From Lachnospiraceae bacterium MC2017 (GTDB taxonomy: Bacteria; Bacillota; Clostridia; Lachnospirales; Lachnospiraceae), in contig JNJK01000011.1 of NCBI GenBank assembly GCA_000701625.1, forward strand, positions 62,001-126,000: a stretch of DNA of 64,000 bases, written 5' to 3'. The position numbers and the translations under genes were made by a program. The notes under the pieces are model-generated. The model was not told where the DNA came from. It saw only the letters and a list, made by a program, of their open reading frames with translations, and searched no databases. This document shows positions 1-7,813 of the stretch, one piece after another. Each line of letters starts with the position of its first letter. The first letter of the stretch is position 1.

Positions 1-470
1 ATTTTTCCATAGGCTTCTTTTGCCGTCCACAAAAAGAAAAAAACCCGTGCCTGCATTCCCGGATCGTCAGTCAGTGAATTCAAAAGATCGTTTTCCGATT
101 CACTAAAAAACCTGGCTGCCATTGCGTTATTGAATTCCGTTACGCGTTCAATATCAGCTCCTATACGTTTTTTCTCAGATTCTGCAAGCAGCACGCTCTG
201 ATGCTTATGTGATAGAGAAAAATAGTAGGTTCCTGTTTTTATTTCAGGTTTTCCCTCTTCTCCGATCACCATGTCATCCCATGACAGACTGTGTCTGTTT
301 AGTGAGTCCCAAAGCATCATTCCGGCAAGGATACTGACTCTTTTTCCCTCCTCAGATCTGATCCTGTCTGCTTTTTCCTTACGAAATTCAGGAAGAAAGC
401 GATAGTTCTGCCGAAAAATCCTGTCTTTGTATTCTGATGTCAGATGTATCGTCCAGTAAATTTCACCCAT
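1..470 (-). CDS. Sfp-type 4'-phosphopantetheinyl transferase, 3' part outside window
   Basis: I translated this gene by hand; 156 codons are visible and the C-terminus lies beyond base 1. The family moves 4'-phosphopantetheine from CoA onto carrier proteins (acyl or peptidyl carrier proteins). The family motifs are all present: a G-x-D-x-E metal site (IGADIERV), the short FFSESE motif and the W-T-x-K-E-A-x-x-K motif (LWTAKEAYGK), which holds the catalytic Glu and Lys. The start is the ATG at 470, preceded by AAGGGGAAG at good spacing. It is divergent from the polysaccharide gene at 686. Whether it serves fatty acid synthase or a nonribosomal peptide or polyketide pathway cannot be seen here. 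Confidence 0.88.
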   Translation of the reverse strand, partial: MGEIYWTIHLTSEYKDRIFRQNYRFLPEFRKEKADRIRSEEGKRVSILAGMMLWDSLNRHSLSWDDMVIGEEGKPEIKTGTYYFSLSHKHQSVLLAESEKKRIGADIERVTEFNNAMAARFFSESENDLLNSLTDDPGMQARVFFFLWTAKEAYGK

Positions 471-591
471 ACGGTACTTCCCCTTTTCTTATACATCAAT
501 AATTCCCTATTTTTATTCCCTCTAACCATTTTCATTCAATTATACTCCACAACTTTTTAATTTGTCTTATTGTATTCACATTTTTATGAAC

Positions 592-620
592 TTGTTTCAT
601 GCTCTGACCTCTGCTAAAAT
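592..620 (+). promoter_or_regulatory. Likely sigma-A promoter of the TagA-type fusion gene
   Basis: TTGTTT at 592-597 and TAAAAT at 615-620 are separated by 17 bases, matching a housekeeping promoter. Transcription would start near 627, giving a leader of about 60 bases before the ATG at 686. The rest of the 470-686 divergent gap is A+T-rich with no other structure that I see. Confidence 0.55.
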
Positions 621-685
621 AAACAGTTAGGATTTAAGATATTTGACCCTGATACCACAAAATACAATAGACAGGACAATTTATA

Positions 686-2188
686 ATGGTCGTTTTATTT
701 GATACATTTTCTTCAATTATTGCTCTCGTACTTGCCATGGTCACGAGATTTGTAGGTTTTTCTCATATTTTGAGATCGTACCCAAGAGATCATTCACTAT
801 ATAATTCCCTTTTCTTTTTAGTAGTGATCATCAATATTTTTTCATGGAATTATCACCGAAAGAAAAGTGTTCCACTTGAAAAGCAGGATCCTGCGCAGCG
901 CTTCAGTGCTGTATTCAATAACCGTATTTTGATGTTCGTTCTTATTCTGATATATCTTTACATCATTATGCGGAGCATGAAGATTTCCCGTATCGTCATG
1001 TTTTTTTTCCTTATATATGACATTGTTTTAGACTTCATCATCAGGACTTTATATGTCCGTTTTCTTAGACACAGAAAAAAGGAAGCTGAAGCTCTGCACA
1101 AGCTTATCGTTATTGCAAACGCAAACCGTCTCCCCGTCATCCGCCGGAGACTTGAACTTTACAATAGCATTGATATCGATATTGTGTCTGAGATCAGCTG
1201 GGAAAACTTAAACAATACTTCTATAAGTCATGCGTTAACTGGTCTTAAGACTGCCGGTGCCAATGAGATACTTATTGATTCCTATGCTCTTTTTTCTGAC
1301 GAGCTGCTGCGCCAGGTTGTCTCCGCTTCCGCAGATCTTGATTTAACGATCCGCCGTCTTGAGACATCTGACGGCGAGTTTACCGGCGAGAATCAGTATG
1401 AACCGTTTTCTAATTTTATGACATTCCTCTATTCCGGTTTGCATAAAAGAGCCGACGTACTTGGCGTTCATTATGCAGTTTCTAATACGTCGGAGGCTGT
1501 TATTTATGTTAAGAGACACCTCAGTTCTTTATCCGGTAAGTACCTGTGTTTTTCTAATGTTCACACTACTATTACTGCCGGGGAGAACCCGGATTACATG
1601 AAGGTTCTTAATGAATCTGCCATTACGTTTCCGGATGGTGCTCCGATAGCCAGAACAATTAGAAGCATGGGTTTTTCAAATGCTTATCAGGTTGCTGGCC
1701 CTGATTTTATGGAAGCTATGTTTCAGGCCTCGATGGATGGTTCTGTAAGGCATTTCTTTTATGGTTCTTCTGAGAGTACTCTTGAGGCTTTACGAAAGAG
1801 ATTGACCGAACGTTATCCCGGCATGGTGATCGCCGGTATGTATTCTCCGCCTTTCAGACCTTTGAGTCCCGAGGAAGATGAGAAGGATATCCAAATGATC
1901 AATGATTCTGAACCTGATATCGTCTGGGTCGGACTCGGCGCTCCTAAACAGGAGAATTGGATGAATGCGCATATGGATCGTGTTCATGGTGTTATGTGCG
2001 GTGTTGGTGCCGGTTTTGATTTTCATGCTGATACGATCCGCAGAGCTCCGGGATGGATCCAACGGATCAACCTTGAATGGTTCTACCGTTTACTTCAGGA
2101 TCCTGTTCGGCTTTTTAAGAGATATTTTATTACTAATTCTAAATTTATTTTGAAAGTTATTTTTATGAGGTTTTCTCATAGGAAGTGA
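686..2188 (+). CDS. WecG/TagA/CpsF glycosyltransferase with N-terminal membrane and Rossmann-like region
   Basis: The C-terminal part (about residues 258-490) is a GT26 transferase, a family that adds ManNAc or a related sugar to an undecaprenyl-diphosphate-linked acceptor for surface polysaccharide or teichoic acid. Its motifs are clear: the NVHTTITAGENPDY and FPDGAPIA region, WVGLGAPKQENW, and the long GVGAGFDF...RAPGWIQR...EWFYRLLQDPVRLFKRYF tail. Known GT26 enzymes are about 240 residues. Here about 250 residues precede them: four hydrophobic segments (about 7-30, 41-56, 80-100, 102-125) and a Rossmann-like stretch (about 137-250), resembling the non-catalytic front half of WbaP/WcaJ-type sugar-phosphate transferases. 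The phosphotransferase domain itself is absent. An AGGA site lies 9 bases before the ATG. The acceptor and sugar are unknown. Confidence 0.85.
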   Translation: MVVLFDTFSSIIALVLAMVTRFVGFSHILRSYPRDHSLYNSLFFLVVIINIFSWNYHRKKSVPLEKQDPAQRFSAVFNNRILMFVLILIYLYIIMRSMKISRIVMFFFLIYDIVLDFIIRTLYVRFLRHRKKEAEALHKLIVIANANRLPVIRRRLELYNSIDIDIVSEISWENLNNTSISHALTGLKTAGANEILIDSYALFSDELLRQVVSASADLDLTIRRLETSDGEFTGENQYEPFSNFMTFLYSGLHKRADVLGVHYAVSNTSEAVIYVKRHLSSLSGKYLCFSNVHTTITAGENPDYMKVLNESAITFPDGAPIARTIRSMGFSNAYQVAGPDFMEAMFQASMDGSVRHFFYGSSESTLEALRKRLTERYPGMVIAGMYSPPFRPLSPEEDEKDIQMINDSEPDIVWVGLGAPKQENWMNAHMDRVHGVMCGVGAGFDFHADTIRRAPGWIQRINLEWFYRLLQDPVRLFKRYFITNSKFILKVIFMRFSHRK

Positions 2189-2240
2189 CGTTGACATGAG
2201 GTGACGTTGGCATGAGGTGACGTTGGCATGAGGTGACGCC
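2185..2240 (+). repeat. Three tandem 16-bp repeats overlapping the stop codon of the preceding gene
   Basis: The unit GTGACGTTGRCATGAG occurs at 2185-2200, 2201-2216 and 2217-2232, followed by a partial unit GTGACG. The first copy contains the TGA stop of the transferase gene (2186-2188). Only one base differs between copies. No function is known to me. Confidence 0.85.
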
Positions 2241-2409
2241 TTCTGATGAAAGTTGACCTGTTCCCGCCCGGCGGGATTTTCCGAATCCCGGTCACGCTGT
2301 TCTATTCGCTCGCGCTTAGCATCGCGCTCGCGAAGTACAGCGGACAGTGTATCCGTCAAATCCCAAACGCCTCTAAATGCGTGAACAGGTCAATCTTTCA
2401 TCGGAAGGC
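2238..2409. repeat. G+C-rich 172-bp element with about 26-bp inverted ends
   Basis: The left end (2238-2263) and right end (2383-2409) are inverted copies with one mismatch and one single-base indel; both arms contain GATGAAAG and TTGACCTGTTC. The interior is far richer in G+C than its surroundings and contains a perfect TCCCGCC/GGCGGGA hairpin (2262-2276) and a long imperfect hairpin around 2293-2350 (CGCTGT..TTCGC..GCGC pairing with GCGC..GCGAA..ACAGCG). It may be a MITE-like mobile element or a highly structured RNA. A terminator follows at once. Confidence 0.6.
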
Positions 2410-2419
2410 TGTTTTTTGT

Positions 2420-2471
2420 CGCCTCGCTTTTTTGCGGGGCTCTTTTTGTTACATTCTGTAACAAAAAATTG
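2420..2471 (+). terminator. Intrinsic terminator followed by a second small palindrome
   Basis: GCCTCGC and GCGGGGC pair (with G-U) around a T-rich loop and are followed by CTTTTTG. Directly after comes a perfect inverted repeat, TTTTTGTTACA-TTC-TGTAACAAAAA (about 2443-2467), which could act in either direction. The rest of the gap to 2680 is A+T-rich and carries several GTAACAT motifs. Confidence 0.6.
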
Positions 2472-2610
2472 CCCCTCTTTCTTGCTTTGTTTCTTTTGGT
2501 AACATTTCTCCTTGTTTTTTGGCTAGTTGGCCTCAAACAAGTTCCGAATTTGATTTTTAGAAACATTAATGGTATTATGTCTTTGTTTTTAGTAACATCA
2601 TATAAGCTTA

Positions 2611-2637
2611 TTGTAACCAATCGTACTAACGTATAAT
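2611..2637 (+). promoter_or_regulatory. Candidate promoter of the HTH-dehydrogenase gene
   Basis: TTGTAA at 2611-2616 and a perfect TATAAT at 2632-2637 are separated by 15 bases, which is short. A second TATAAT-like sequence lies near 2652. The ATG at 2680 is preceded by AAAGGAATTAATC, a good ribosome binding site. Confidence 0.4.
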
Positions 2638-2679
2638 GCGCTTGAATAATCATATAATAAATATGCAAAGGAATTAATC

Positions 2680-4161
2680 ATGAAGAAATTATCTCAAAAT
2701 CATTTGGCTGATTTGATCATTTCAAATCGCAAGAGTAAGTCTATCACTCAGGCTCAGCTTTCTGAGATTACCGGTGTGAACCGTGCTATGCTGAGCCGTA
2801 TTGAGTCCGGTGATTATATCCCGTCTATTCCTCAGTTGATTTCTATTGCAAATGCCTTGGGGTTTGATCCGTCCGAGGTTTTTGTTACTGCTGATGAGGT
2901 TGAACCTGAGAAGGTTTCTCCGCTTAATATTGCTGTTGCCGGAACCGGTTATGTTGGTCTTTCTCTTGCAGTGCTTCTTGCTCAACATAACCACGTTACA
3001 GCTGTCGATGTTCTTCAGAGCAAAGTTGATCTCATTAATAATAGAAAGTCACCTATCCAGGATGATTACATTGAAAAGTATCTCGCTGAAAAGGAGCTGG
3101 ATCTCACTGCTACGACCGATGGTGCAAATGCTTATAGGAATGCGGATTTTGTAATTATTGCTACACCTACAAATTACGACTCAAAGACCAACTATTTTGA
3201 TACTTCTGCTGTTGAGAGCGTTATTGAACTGGTTCTTTCTGTCAATCCAAATGCCATCATGGTTATTAAGTCTACCATTCCGGTTGGCTACACCAAGTCT
3301 GTTCGTAAGAAATTTAATACAGAAAATATCATCTTCAGTCCGGAATTCTTACGTGAATCAAAGGCGCTTTACGATAATCTCTATCCTTCACGGATTATTG
3401 TCGGCACCGATAAGGATAATGAGAAACTTAAAAAGGCTGCTGATACCTTTGCTGCTCTCCTTCAGGAGGGAGCTATTAAAGAGGGCATAGATACTCTTAT
3501 TATGGGACTTACAGAGGCCGAGGCTGTTAAACTCTTTGCTAATACTTATCTCGCGCTCAGAGTTTCTTACTTTAATGAGCTCGATACCTATGCTGAGTCA
3601 AAGCATCTTAACACTCAGCAGATCATCAATGGAATCTGTCTGGATCCACGTATCGGAACTCACTACAACAATCCATCCTTCGGTTACGGCGGATATTGTC
3701 TGCCTAAGGATACTAAGCAGCTTCTTGCTAACTACAAGGATGTTCCCGAGAATCTTATCAAGGCTATCGTGGATTCCAACCGTACCAGAAAAGATTTTAT
3801 CGCTGACCGCGTTCTTGCCATGGCCGGATACTATGACTATGACGATGATAATACCTATGAAGCAGATAAGGAAAAGAATGTTGTGATCGGTGTATACAGA
3901 CTTACCATGAAGTCTAATTCCGACAACTTCCGTCAGTCTGCTATACAGGGTATCATGAAGCGTATAAAAGCGAAGGGTGCAACTGTTATCATCTACGAAC
4001 CCACTCTTGAAGACGGTTCCACTTTCTTTGGAAGCGTAGTTGTAAATGATCTAAATAAATTTAAAGCACAGAGTCAGTCGATCATCGCAAACCGTTACAG
4101 CAACAAACTGGACGATGTAAAGGATAAAGTTTACACCAGAGACCTGTTCCAGAGAGACTGA
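2680..4161 (+). CDS. XRE-type helix-turn-helix fused to nucleotide-sugar (UDP-glucose type) dehydrogenase
   Basis: Residues about 8-65 form a Cro/C1-type helix-turn-helix ([18 protein letters not shown] is the recognition region). The rest is a complete UDP-glucose/GDP-mannose dehydrogenase, which oxidises the sugar C6 hydroxyl to a uronic acid with two NAD+. The NAD-binding GTGYVG is at about 88-93, the middle domain carries STIPVGYT and SPEFLRES, and the catalytic cysteine is Cys340 in [10 protein letters not shown]. Ordinary family members lack a DNA-binding domain. The gene is single, ends at a strong terminator and follows a polysaccharide transferase, so a role in making a uronic acid precursor for capsule or exopolysaccharide is likely. 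UDP-ManNAc or GDP-mannose substrates cannot be excluded. Confidence 0.9.
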   Translation: MKKLSQNHLADLIISNRKSKSITQAQLSEITGVNRAMLSRIESGDYIPSIPQLISIANALGFDPSEVFVTADEVEPEKVSPLNIAVAGTGYVGLSLAVLLAQHNHVTAVDVLQSKVDLINNRKSPIQDDYIEKYLAEKELDLTATTDGANAYRNADFVIIATPTNYDSKTNYFDTSAVESVIELVLSVNPNAIMVIKSTIPVGYTKSVRKKFNTENIIFSPEFLRESKALYDNLYPSRIIVGTDKDNEKLKKAADTFAALLQEGAIKEGIDTLIMGLTEAEAVKLFANTYLALRVSYFNELDTYAESKHLNTQQIINGICLDPRIGTHYNNPSFGYGGYCLPKDTKQLLANYKDVPENLIKAIVDSNRTRKDFIADRVLAMAGYYDYDDDNTYEADKEKNVVIGVYRLTMKSNSDNFRQSAIQGIMKRIKAKGATVIIYEPTLEDGSTFFGSVVVNDLNKFKAQSQSIIANRYSNKLDDVKDKVYTRDLFQRD

Positions 4162-4176
4162 TCAAATTATTGCACG

Positions 4177-4209
4177 AAGCGCCCCGGCTCTATGCCGAGG
4201 CGCTTTATC
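4177..4209. terminator. Intrinsic terminator between convergent genes
   Basis: AAGCGCCCCGGC and GCCGAGGCGCTT form a 12-base stem with one mismatched pair around TCTAT. It lies 15 bases after the dehydrogenase stop and before the 3' end of the convergent peroxiredoxin gene, so it may serve both. Confidence 0.8.
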
Positions 4210-4226
4210 ATTTGCTTTAATTATGA

Positions 4227-4682
4227 TCATGACAGCTCATTAAGCATTTTTTCCGGATCATCCGCTGCCTTTACTTTGTCATTTGCCTTGATTATCACCC
4301 CGTCTTCATCAATGAGGTAAGTCGTTCTTACTACTCCCATTGATACCTTTCCATAGTTCTTCTTTTCCTTCCAGACATCATACGCTTCTATTACTTTCCG
4401 CTCCGGATCTGCCAGCAGCGTAAATGCCAGACCATATTTCTCCTCAAATTTCTTGTGAGACGCAACAGTATCCTTGCTTACCCCCAGAACCACTGCGCCC
4501 TTTTCGGTGAATTGAGGATACCTTTCCGAGAAACCACATGCCTGCTTGGTGCAGCCCGATGTATTATCTTTGGGATAAAAATACAGTATGACCTTCTTTC
4601 CCCGATAATCCTCAAGTCTGTGCATTTCTCCATTCTGATCAGGTAATTCAAATGATGGTGCTTTTGTTCCTACTTCCAGCAT
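4227..4682 (-). CDS. bcp: Thioredoxin-dependent peroxiredoxin (BCP/PrxQ)
   Basis: This cytoplasmic thiol peroxidase reduces hydrogen peroxide and organic hydroperoxides using thioredoxin. The 151-residue length is typical. The peroxidatic Cys44 sits in DNTSGCTKQACGF with Cys49 five residues later, the PrxQ arrangement for an intramolecular disulfide. The YPKD motif before it and the RTTYLIDEDG strand near the end also fit. An AGGGGGG site lies 8 bases before the ATG. It probably protects an anaerobe from air exposure. The upstream phosphatase gene ends only 19 bases away, so the two may be cotranscribed. Confidence 0.95.
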   Translation of the reverse strand: MLEVGTKAPSFELPDQNGEMHRLEDYRGKKVILYFYPKDNTSGCTKQACGFSERYPQFTEKGAVVLGVSKDTVASHKKFEEKYGLAFTLLADPERKVIEAYDVWKEKKNYGKVSMGVVRTTYLIDEDGVIIKANDKVKAADDPEKMLNELS

Positions 4683-4701
4683 GGTAATAGCCCCCCTTTT
4701 T

Positions 4702-6810
4702 TCATTTTAATTCCAAGCACATCATGGTCAGATCATCAAACTGCTCTGCACCGTTTACAAAAGAATTGATATCATCATGTACATTTTTTAGCACCTCTTT
4801 AGGAGAGGACGCGTCCTTATTCAACGCATTGATCATGCGTTCCGTACCATACATGTTATTATCAGCATCCGCTGCCTCCGGCACTCCGTCCGTATACAAA
4901 AAGATCTTATCTCCACGAGCGAGCTCGATAGTATATTCCTTATACCTCACACCTTCCATACCACCGATAACAAATCCATGCTTATCCTTTAGTAACTCAA
5001 ACTGACCACCATTTTTCATTACTGCCGGATACTCATGACCTGCGTTGGCACATGACAATATTCCTGTAGATATTTCCAATATTCCGAGCCAGACCGTCAC
5101 AAACATATCTGTCTGGTTATTTTTTAATAATGAGTTGTTAGTCTTTCTAAGGATTTCTGCCGCTGATCTTACCTTCATAGAGTAACTCTGTATTGTTGTC
5201 TTGGCAGTCATCATGAATAAAGCTGCAGGAATCCCCTTGCCTGACACATCAGCCATCACAAGACCCAGATGATCATCATCGATCAAAAAGAAATCATAAA
5301 AGTCACCGCCCACTTCCCTTGCCGGTTCCATCGTTGCATATATATCAAATTCCGGTCTTTCCGGGAACGGTGGAAACTCATGCGGAAGCATACTGGTCTG
5401 AATCTTTGTTGCAAGACTTAGCTCTGCGCTTATCCTCTCCTTTTCTGCTGCGGCAAACTGGATATACGAAATGTACCGTTTCATCCTCATAGTCATCAAA
5501 CCAAAGGTTGAAGCAAGTTTTTGTACCTCATCACCAGTGTTTATATTCCATTCAAAGTCGAGCTGATCTCCTTCGAGACTTTCTACTTTCTCCGTCAAAG
5601 TTTCGATAGGTTTCACAAGTCTTTTACTGAGAACATTTGCAGCAGCCGTTGACAAAATCCCCATCGCAACGATGATGCCAAATATAGTTACGATCGCAGA
5701 CCTTGTGATATTCTGAATCTGCATCAGCTCATTATCACCGCTTTCTTTTAATGAATACAGCAGTTTTTCTTTTGGCGCAATGACTGTTTTTTCAGGAATT
5801 ATAGAGATAAGTGACCATCCAACAACCTCTATTGGAGAATACGCCACATAATTTCTCTCTCCATCGACTTCCAGAAGTTCCAGACCGCTCTCTCCATTCA
5901 TGATCGCTTTATGCGAAAGAAACGCGAGTCCTCCATTTCCCTTTCCCAAAATAGTCTGAGGTTTTAATTCTCCAGTGTCTCTGGATGAGAAAACTACCCT
6001 TCCTTTTTCATCGATAATGCAAGCATCTCCATTTTCTCCTATCTTGGCATTCATCATCAGTTTCTCGACGCCTTCGAGATACAAACCGGCGCCTGCTACA
6101 CCGACAAACTCCTTATTCCGGTACACGGGAGCTCCGCACATGATCGCTAGTCTGCCTGTATCATAGTCTTCCGTTATCTCTGAAAAATGCACTGTTCCGG
6201 CCTCTTTAGTATCCATATACCATGGTCGTTTTCTCGGATCCAGATAGACATAGTTTCCATTTTCATCCCATCTGTCAGAAAGAACAGGACCTGCCAATAG
6301 CATTATTCCCGTTTCAGTGCCTATATAAGACGCTCCCAGTTCCTCGTACTGACCATACATTGCAAGAAGATTTCCCTGCTGATTTCCTATCATTGATAAT
6401 TCCTGCTGAATCTCCGGATCAGAAGGATCTACGTCAAATGCATATACAAACTGACCTATACTTTTTCCGATATCCGATTTATCGGGTATTTTTACCTCGG
6501 CTTTTCCATACTTATCAGGATTGCTGTAGATATCTGTAGCTGCATCAGCGATGATAGTGACAGTTCCTGCAAAATTCCCCAGGATCTCGTTAACCGTATA
6601 TGCGCATCCAAGAGTCGTATCTCTAAGCCTCCTGGTTATCTGATCTCTCATTGCATTATCCGAGTATTCTTCGACCTGTTGTCCGGTCCTTTCAGAATTT
6701 TGCACTAAAATATATCTTAACTTTCCAAACATCTGAAAAGCTATTATCCCAAAAAGCAATAGAAGCAACGTCGAAATGATCAGCATCGTCTTCATGAATT
6801 TTTTTTGCAT
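4702..6810 (-). CDS. Membrane sensor with HAMP and SpoIIE/RsbU-type PP2C phosphatase domain
   Basis: It probably senses an extracellular signal and dephosphorylates an anti-sigma-factor antagonist or similar protein. From the ATG at 6810 there is an N-terminal membrane segment (about 6-24), an extracellular Cache-like sensor region (about 30-340), a second membrane segment (about 370-392), a HAMP region and a C-terminal SpoIIE phosphatase domain. The phosphatase has the metal-binding motifs GGDFYDF, VMADVSGKG, YTDGVPEA and DDLTMM. An earlier ATG at 6834 exists, but AGGGAGAGAAC directly precedes the one at 6810. No partner switch proteins are encoded next to it, so its target is unknown. Confidence 0.88.
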   Translation of the reverse strand: MQKKFMKTMLIISTLLLLLFGIIAFQMFGKLRYILVQNSERTGQQVEEYSDNAMRDQITRRLRDTTLGCAYTVNEILGNFAGTVTIIADAATDIYSNPDKYGKAEVKIPDKSDIGKSIGQFVYAFDVDPSDPEIQQELSMIGNQQGNLLAMYGQYEELGASYIGTETGIMLLAGPVLSDRWDENGNYVYLDPRKRPWYMDTKEAGTVHFSEITEDYDTGRLAIMCGAPVYRNKEFVGVAGAGLYLEGVEKLMMNAKIGENGDACIIDEKGRVVFSSRDTGELKPQTILGKGNGGLAFLSHKAIMNGESGLELLEVDGERNYVAYSPIEVVGWSLISIIPEKTVIAPKEKLLYSLKESGDNELMQIQNITRSAIVTIFGIIVAMGILSTAAANVLSKRLVKPIETLTEKVESLEGDQLDFEWNINTGDEVQKLASTFGLMTMRMKRYISYIQFAAAEKERISAELSLATKIQTSMLPHEFPPFPERPEFDIYATMEPAREVGGDFYDFFLIDDDHLGLVMADVSGKGIPAALFMMTAKTTIQSYSMKVRSAAEILRKTNNSLLKNNQTDMFVTVWLGILEISTGILSCANAGHEYPAVMKNGGQFELLKDKHGFVIGGMEGVRYKEYTIELARGDKIFLYTDGVPEAADADNNMYGTERMINALNKDASSPKEVLKNVHDDINSFVNGAEQFDDLTMMCLELK

Positions 6811-6877
6811 GTTCTCTCCCTTATTCCAACGCATTCTTATTGCTCATTATACCTTGTCATAAATAAAAAACATAGGA

Positions 6878-6918
6878 AAAGGTCTTACATGAGGTAATAA
6901 TCCTCATTTAAGACCTTT
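6878..6918 (-). terminator. Hairpin downstream of the lipoprotein gene
   Basis: AAAGGTCTTA..ATGAGG pairs with CCTCAT..TAAGACCTTT around a 7-base A+T loop, giving about 16 pairs with one mismatch. Read on the minus strand it ends in TTTTCC, so it probably terminates the small lipoprotein transcript. Confidence 0.6.
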
Positions 6919-6979
6919 GTGTTCATGATTCGACCAGTATTGAATTATTATGCTCTTACAAATATCTCTATATTCATTT

Positions 6980-7540
6980 TCAGCCTCCAAGAGTTTTTCT
7001 TACATATTCTCTGGCTGCATCTTCGCTGAGTTCACCTGCATCATATACGTTTCCTTCTGTATCAACAAGTATTCCGGAAACCAAGTCATCATTGAAGTAA
7101 TAGCCATATACCAGATCTTCTATACGCATTCTTGCGTATTCTCTGCCATCTTCAAGCTTACCATCTTCTGTAGTGAACATTCCGTAATGAAGAGTTCCGT
7201 CTTCTGTAACGATTCCAACAAGATCTCCCTGCTCATTTCTGAAGATTGCAAGTTCAATACTCTTTTCAGCATCATCCGTTGTCTTCAGACCTCCCATATA
7301 CACAAGTGTGTCCTGCACTTCCTGTATCTGTTTCTCCTGATCTCCCAAACCGTTTTCTGTAGATTCAGTTTCTACGAATGTTGTCTCAATCTCCTCAGCT
7401 TCTTCAGAATTTTCTACCGTATAATGTGACAAATTCTTTGCCGATACTGAATCCGCTGTACTTCCACAGGCTGCCATAGTAATCATGATACCTGCTGACA
7501 TTATGCAAACCAACATCCTTTTACTCATTTTATACCTCAT
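6980..7540 (-). CDS. Small secreted lipoprotein of unknown function
   Basis: From the ATG at 7540 the protein has 186 residues. It begins with a lipoprotein signal peptide: basic start, hydrophobic stretch, then an AAC lipobox followed by Gly-Ser. After an acidic, low-complexity linker comes a C-terminal half with mixed strands and repeated D/E-G turns (EDGTLHYG, TEDGKLEDG, DTEGNVYDAG). I do not recognise a family. The first ATG, at 7558, lies inside the AGGAGGGGAG ribosome binding site, which clearly serves the ATG at 7540. A possible regulator gene lies directly upstream. Confidence 0.75.
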   Translation of the reverse strand: MRYKMSKRMLVCIMSAGIMITMAACGSTADSVSAKNLSHYTVENSEEAEEIETTFVETESTENGLGDQEKQIQEVQDTLVYMGGLKTTDDAEKSIELAIFRNEQGDLVGIVTEDGTLHYGMFTTEDGKLEDGREYARMRIEDLVYGYYFNDDLVSGILVDTEGNVYDAGELSEDAAREYVRKTLGG

Positions 7541-7593
7541 AAAATCTCCCCTCCTCATAAGCTCCGTTTTTCAGGTCATCCATCTTGTTTCTC

Positions 7594-7694
7594 GCGTCTA
7601 CCCCTCGCAAGAAACAAGATTTGATTTTCTGCGTCTACCCCTCGCAAAAAAACCGGATTTGATTTCCTGTATCTATGTGATTGTCTTCCCCTCG
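7594..7694. repeat. Two and a half copies of a 37-bp direct repeat in the lipoprotein leader
   Basis: GCGTCTACCCCTCGCA occurs at 7594 and again at 7631, each followed by a similar tail ending GATTTGATTTYCT. A weaker third copy (TTCCCCTCGACAAAG) starts near 7686. The first copy is also flanked by a perfect 11-base inverted repeat (ATCTTGTTTCT/AGAAACAAGAT), so the RNA could fold. The repeat lies between the likely promoter and the start codon. Confidence 0.6.
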
Positions 7695-7718
7695 ACAAAG
7701 AAATAATATCACTACTAC

Positions 7719-7737
7719 TGTCACACATTTGTCACAC
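7719..7737. promoter_or_regulatory. 11-bp-spaced direct repeat, possible SARP-type regulator site
   Basis: TGTCACAC occurs at 7719-7726 and 7730-7737, exactly 11 bases apart on the same face of the helix. Direct repeats with 11-base periodicity are the usual target of SARP/OmpR-type winged helices, and the gene just upstream encodes such a regulator. The link is inference. Confidence 0.35.
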
Positions 7738-7750
7738 GTTTTGGCACATA

Positions 7751-7782
7751 AAAACCGCAGGCATTTTTTTGCCTGCGGTTCT
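7751..7782 (-). terminator. Terminator of the response-regulator gene
   Basis: AACCGCAGGC (7753-7762) and GCCTGCGGTT (7771-7780) form a perfect 10-base stem. On the minus strand it is followed by a T run, 34 bases past the stop codon of the regulator gene. Confidence 0.85.
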
Positions 7783-7813
7783 CGCTATCATCATGAATTC
7801 CGACCAACGCGGA

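Noticed and set aside
2185-2240. CRISPR array
   Set aside because: The 16-base units are directly adjacent with no spacers and no cas genes are present. No array was seen elsewhere in the window.
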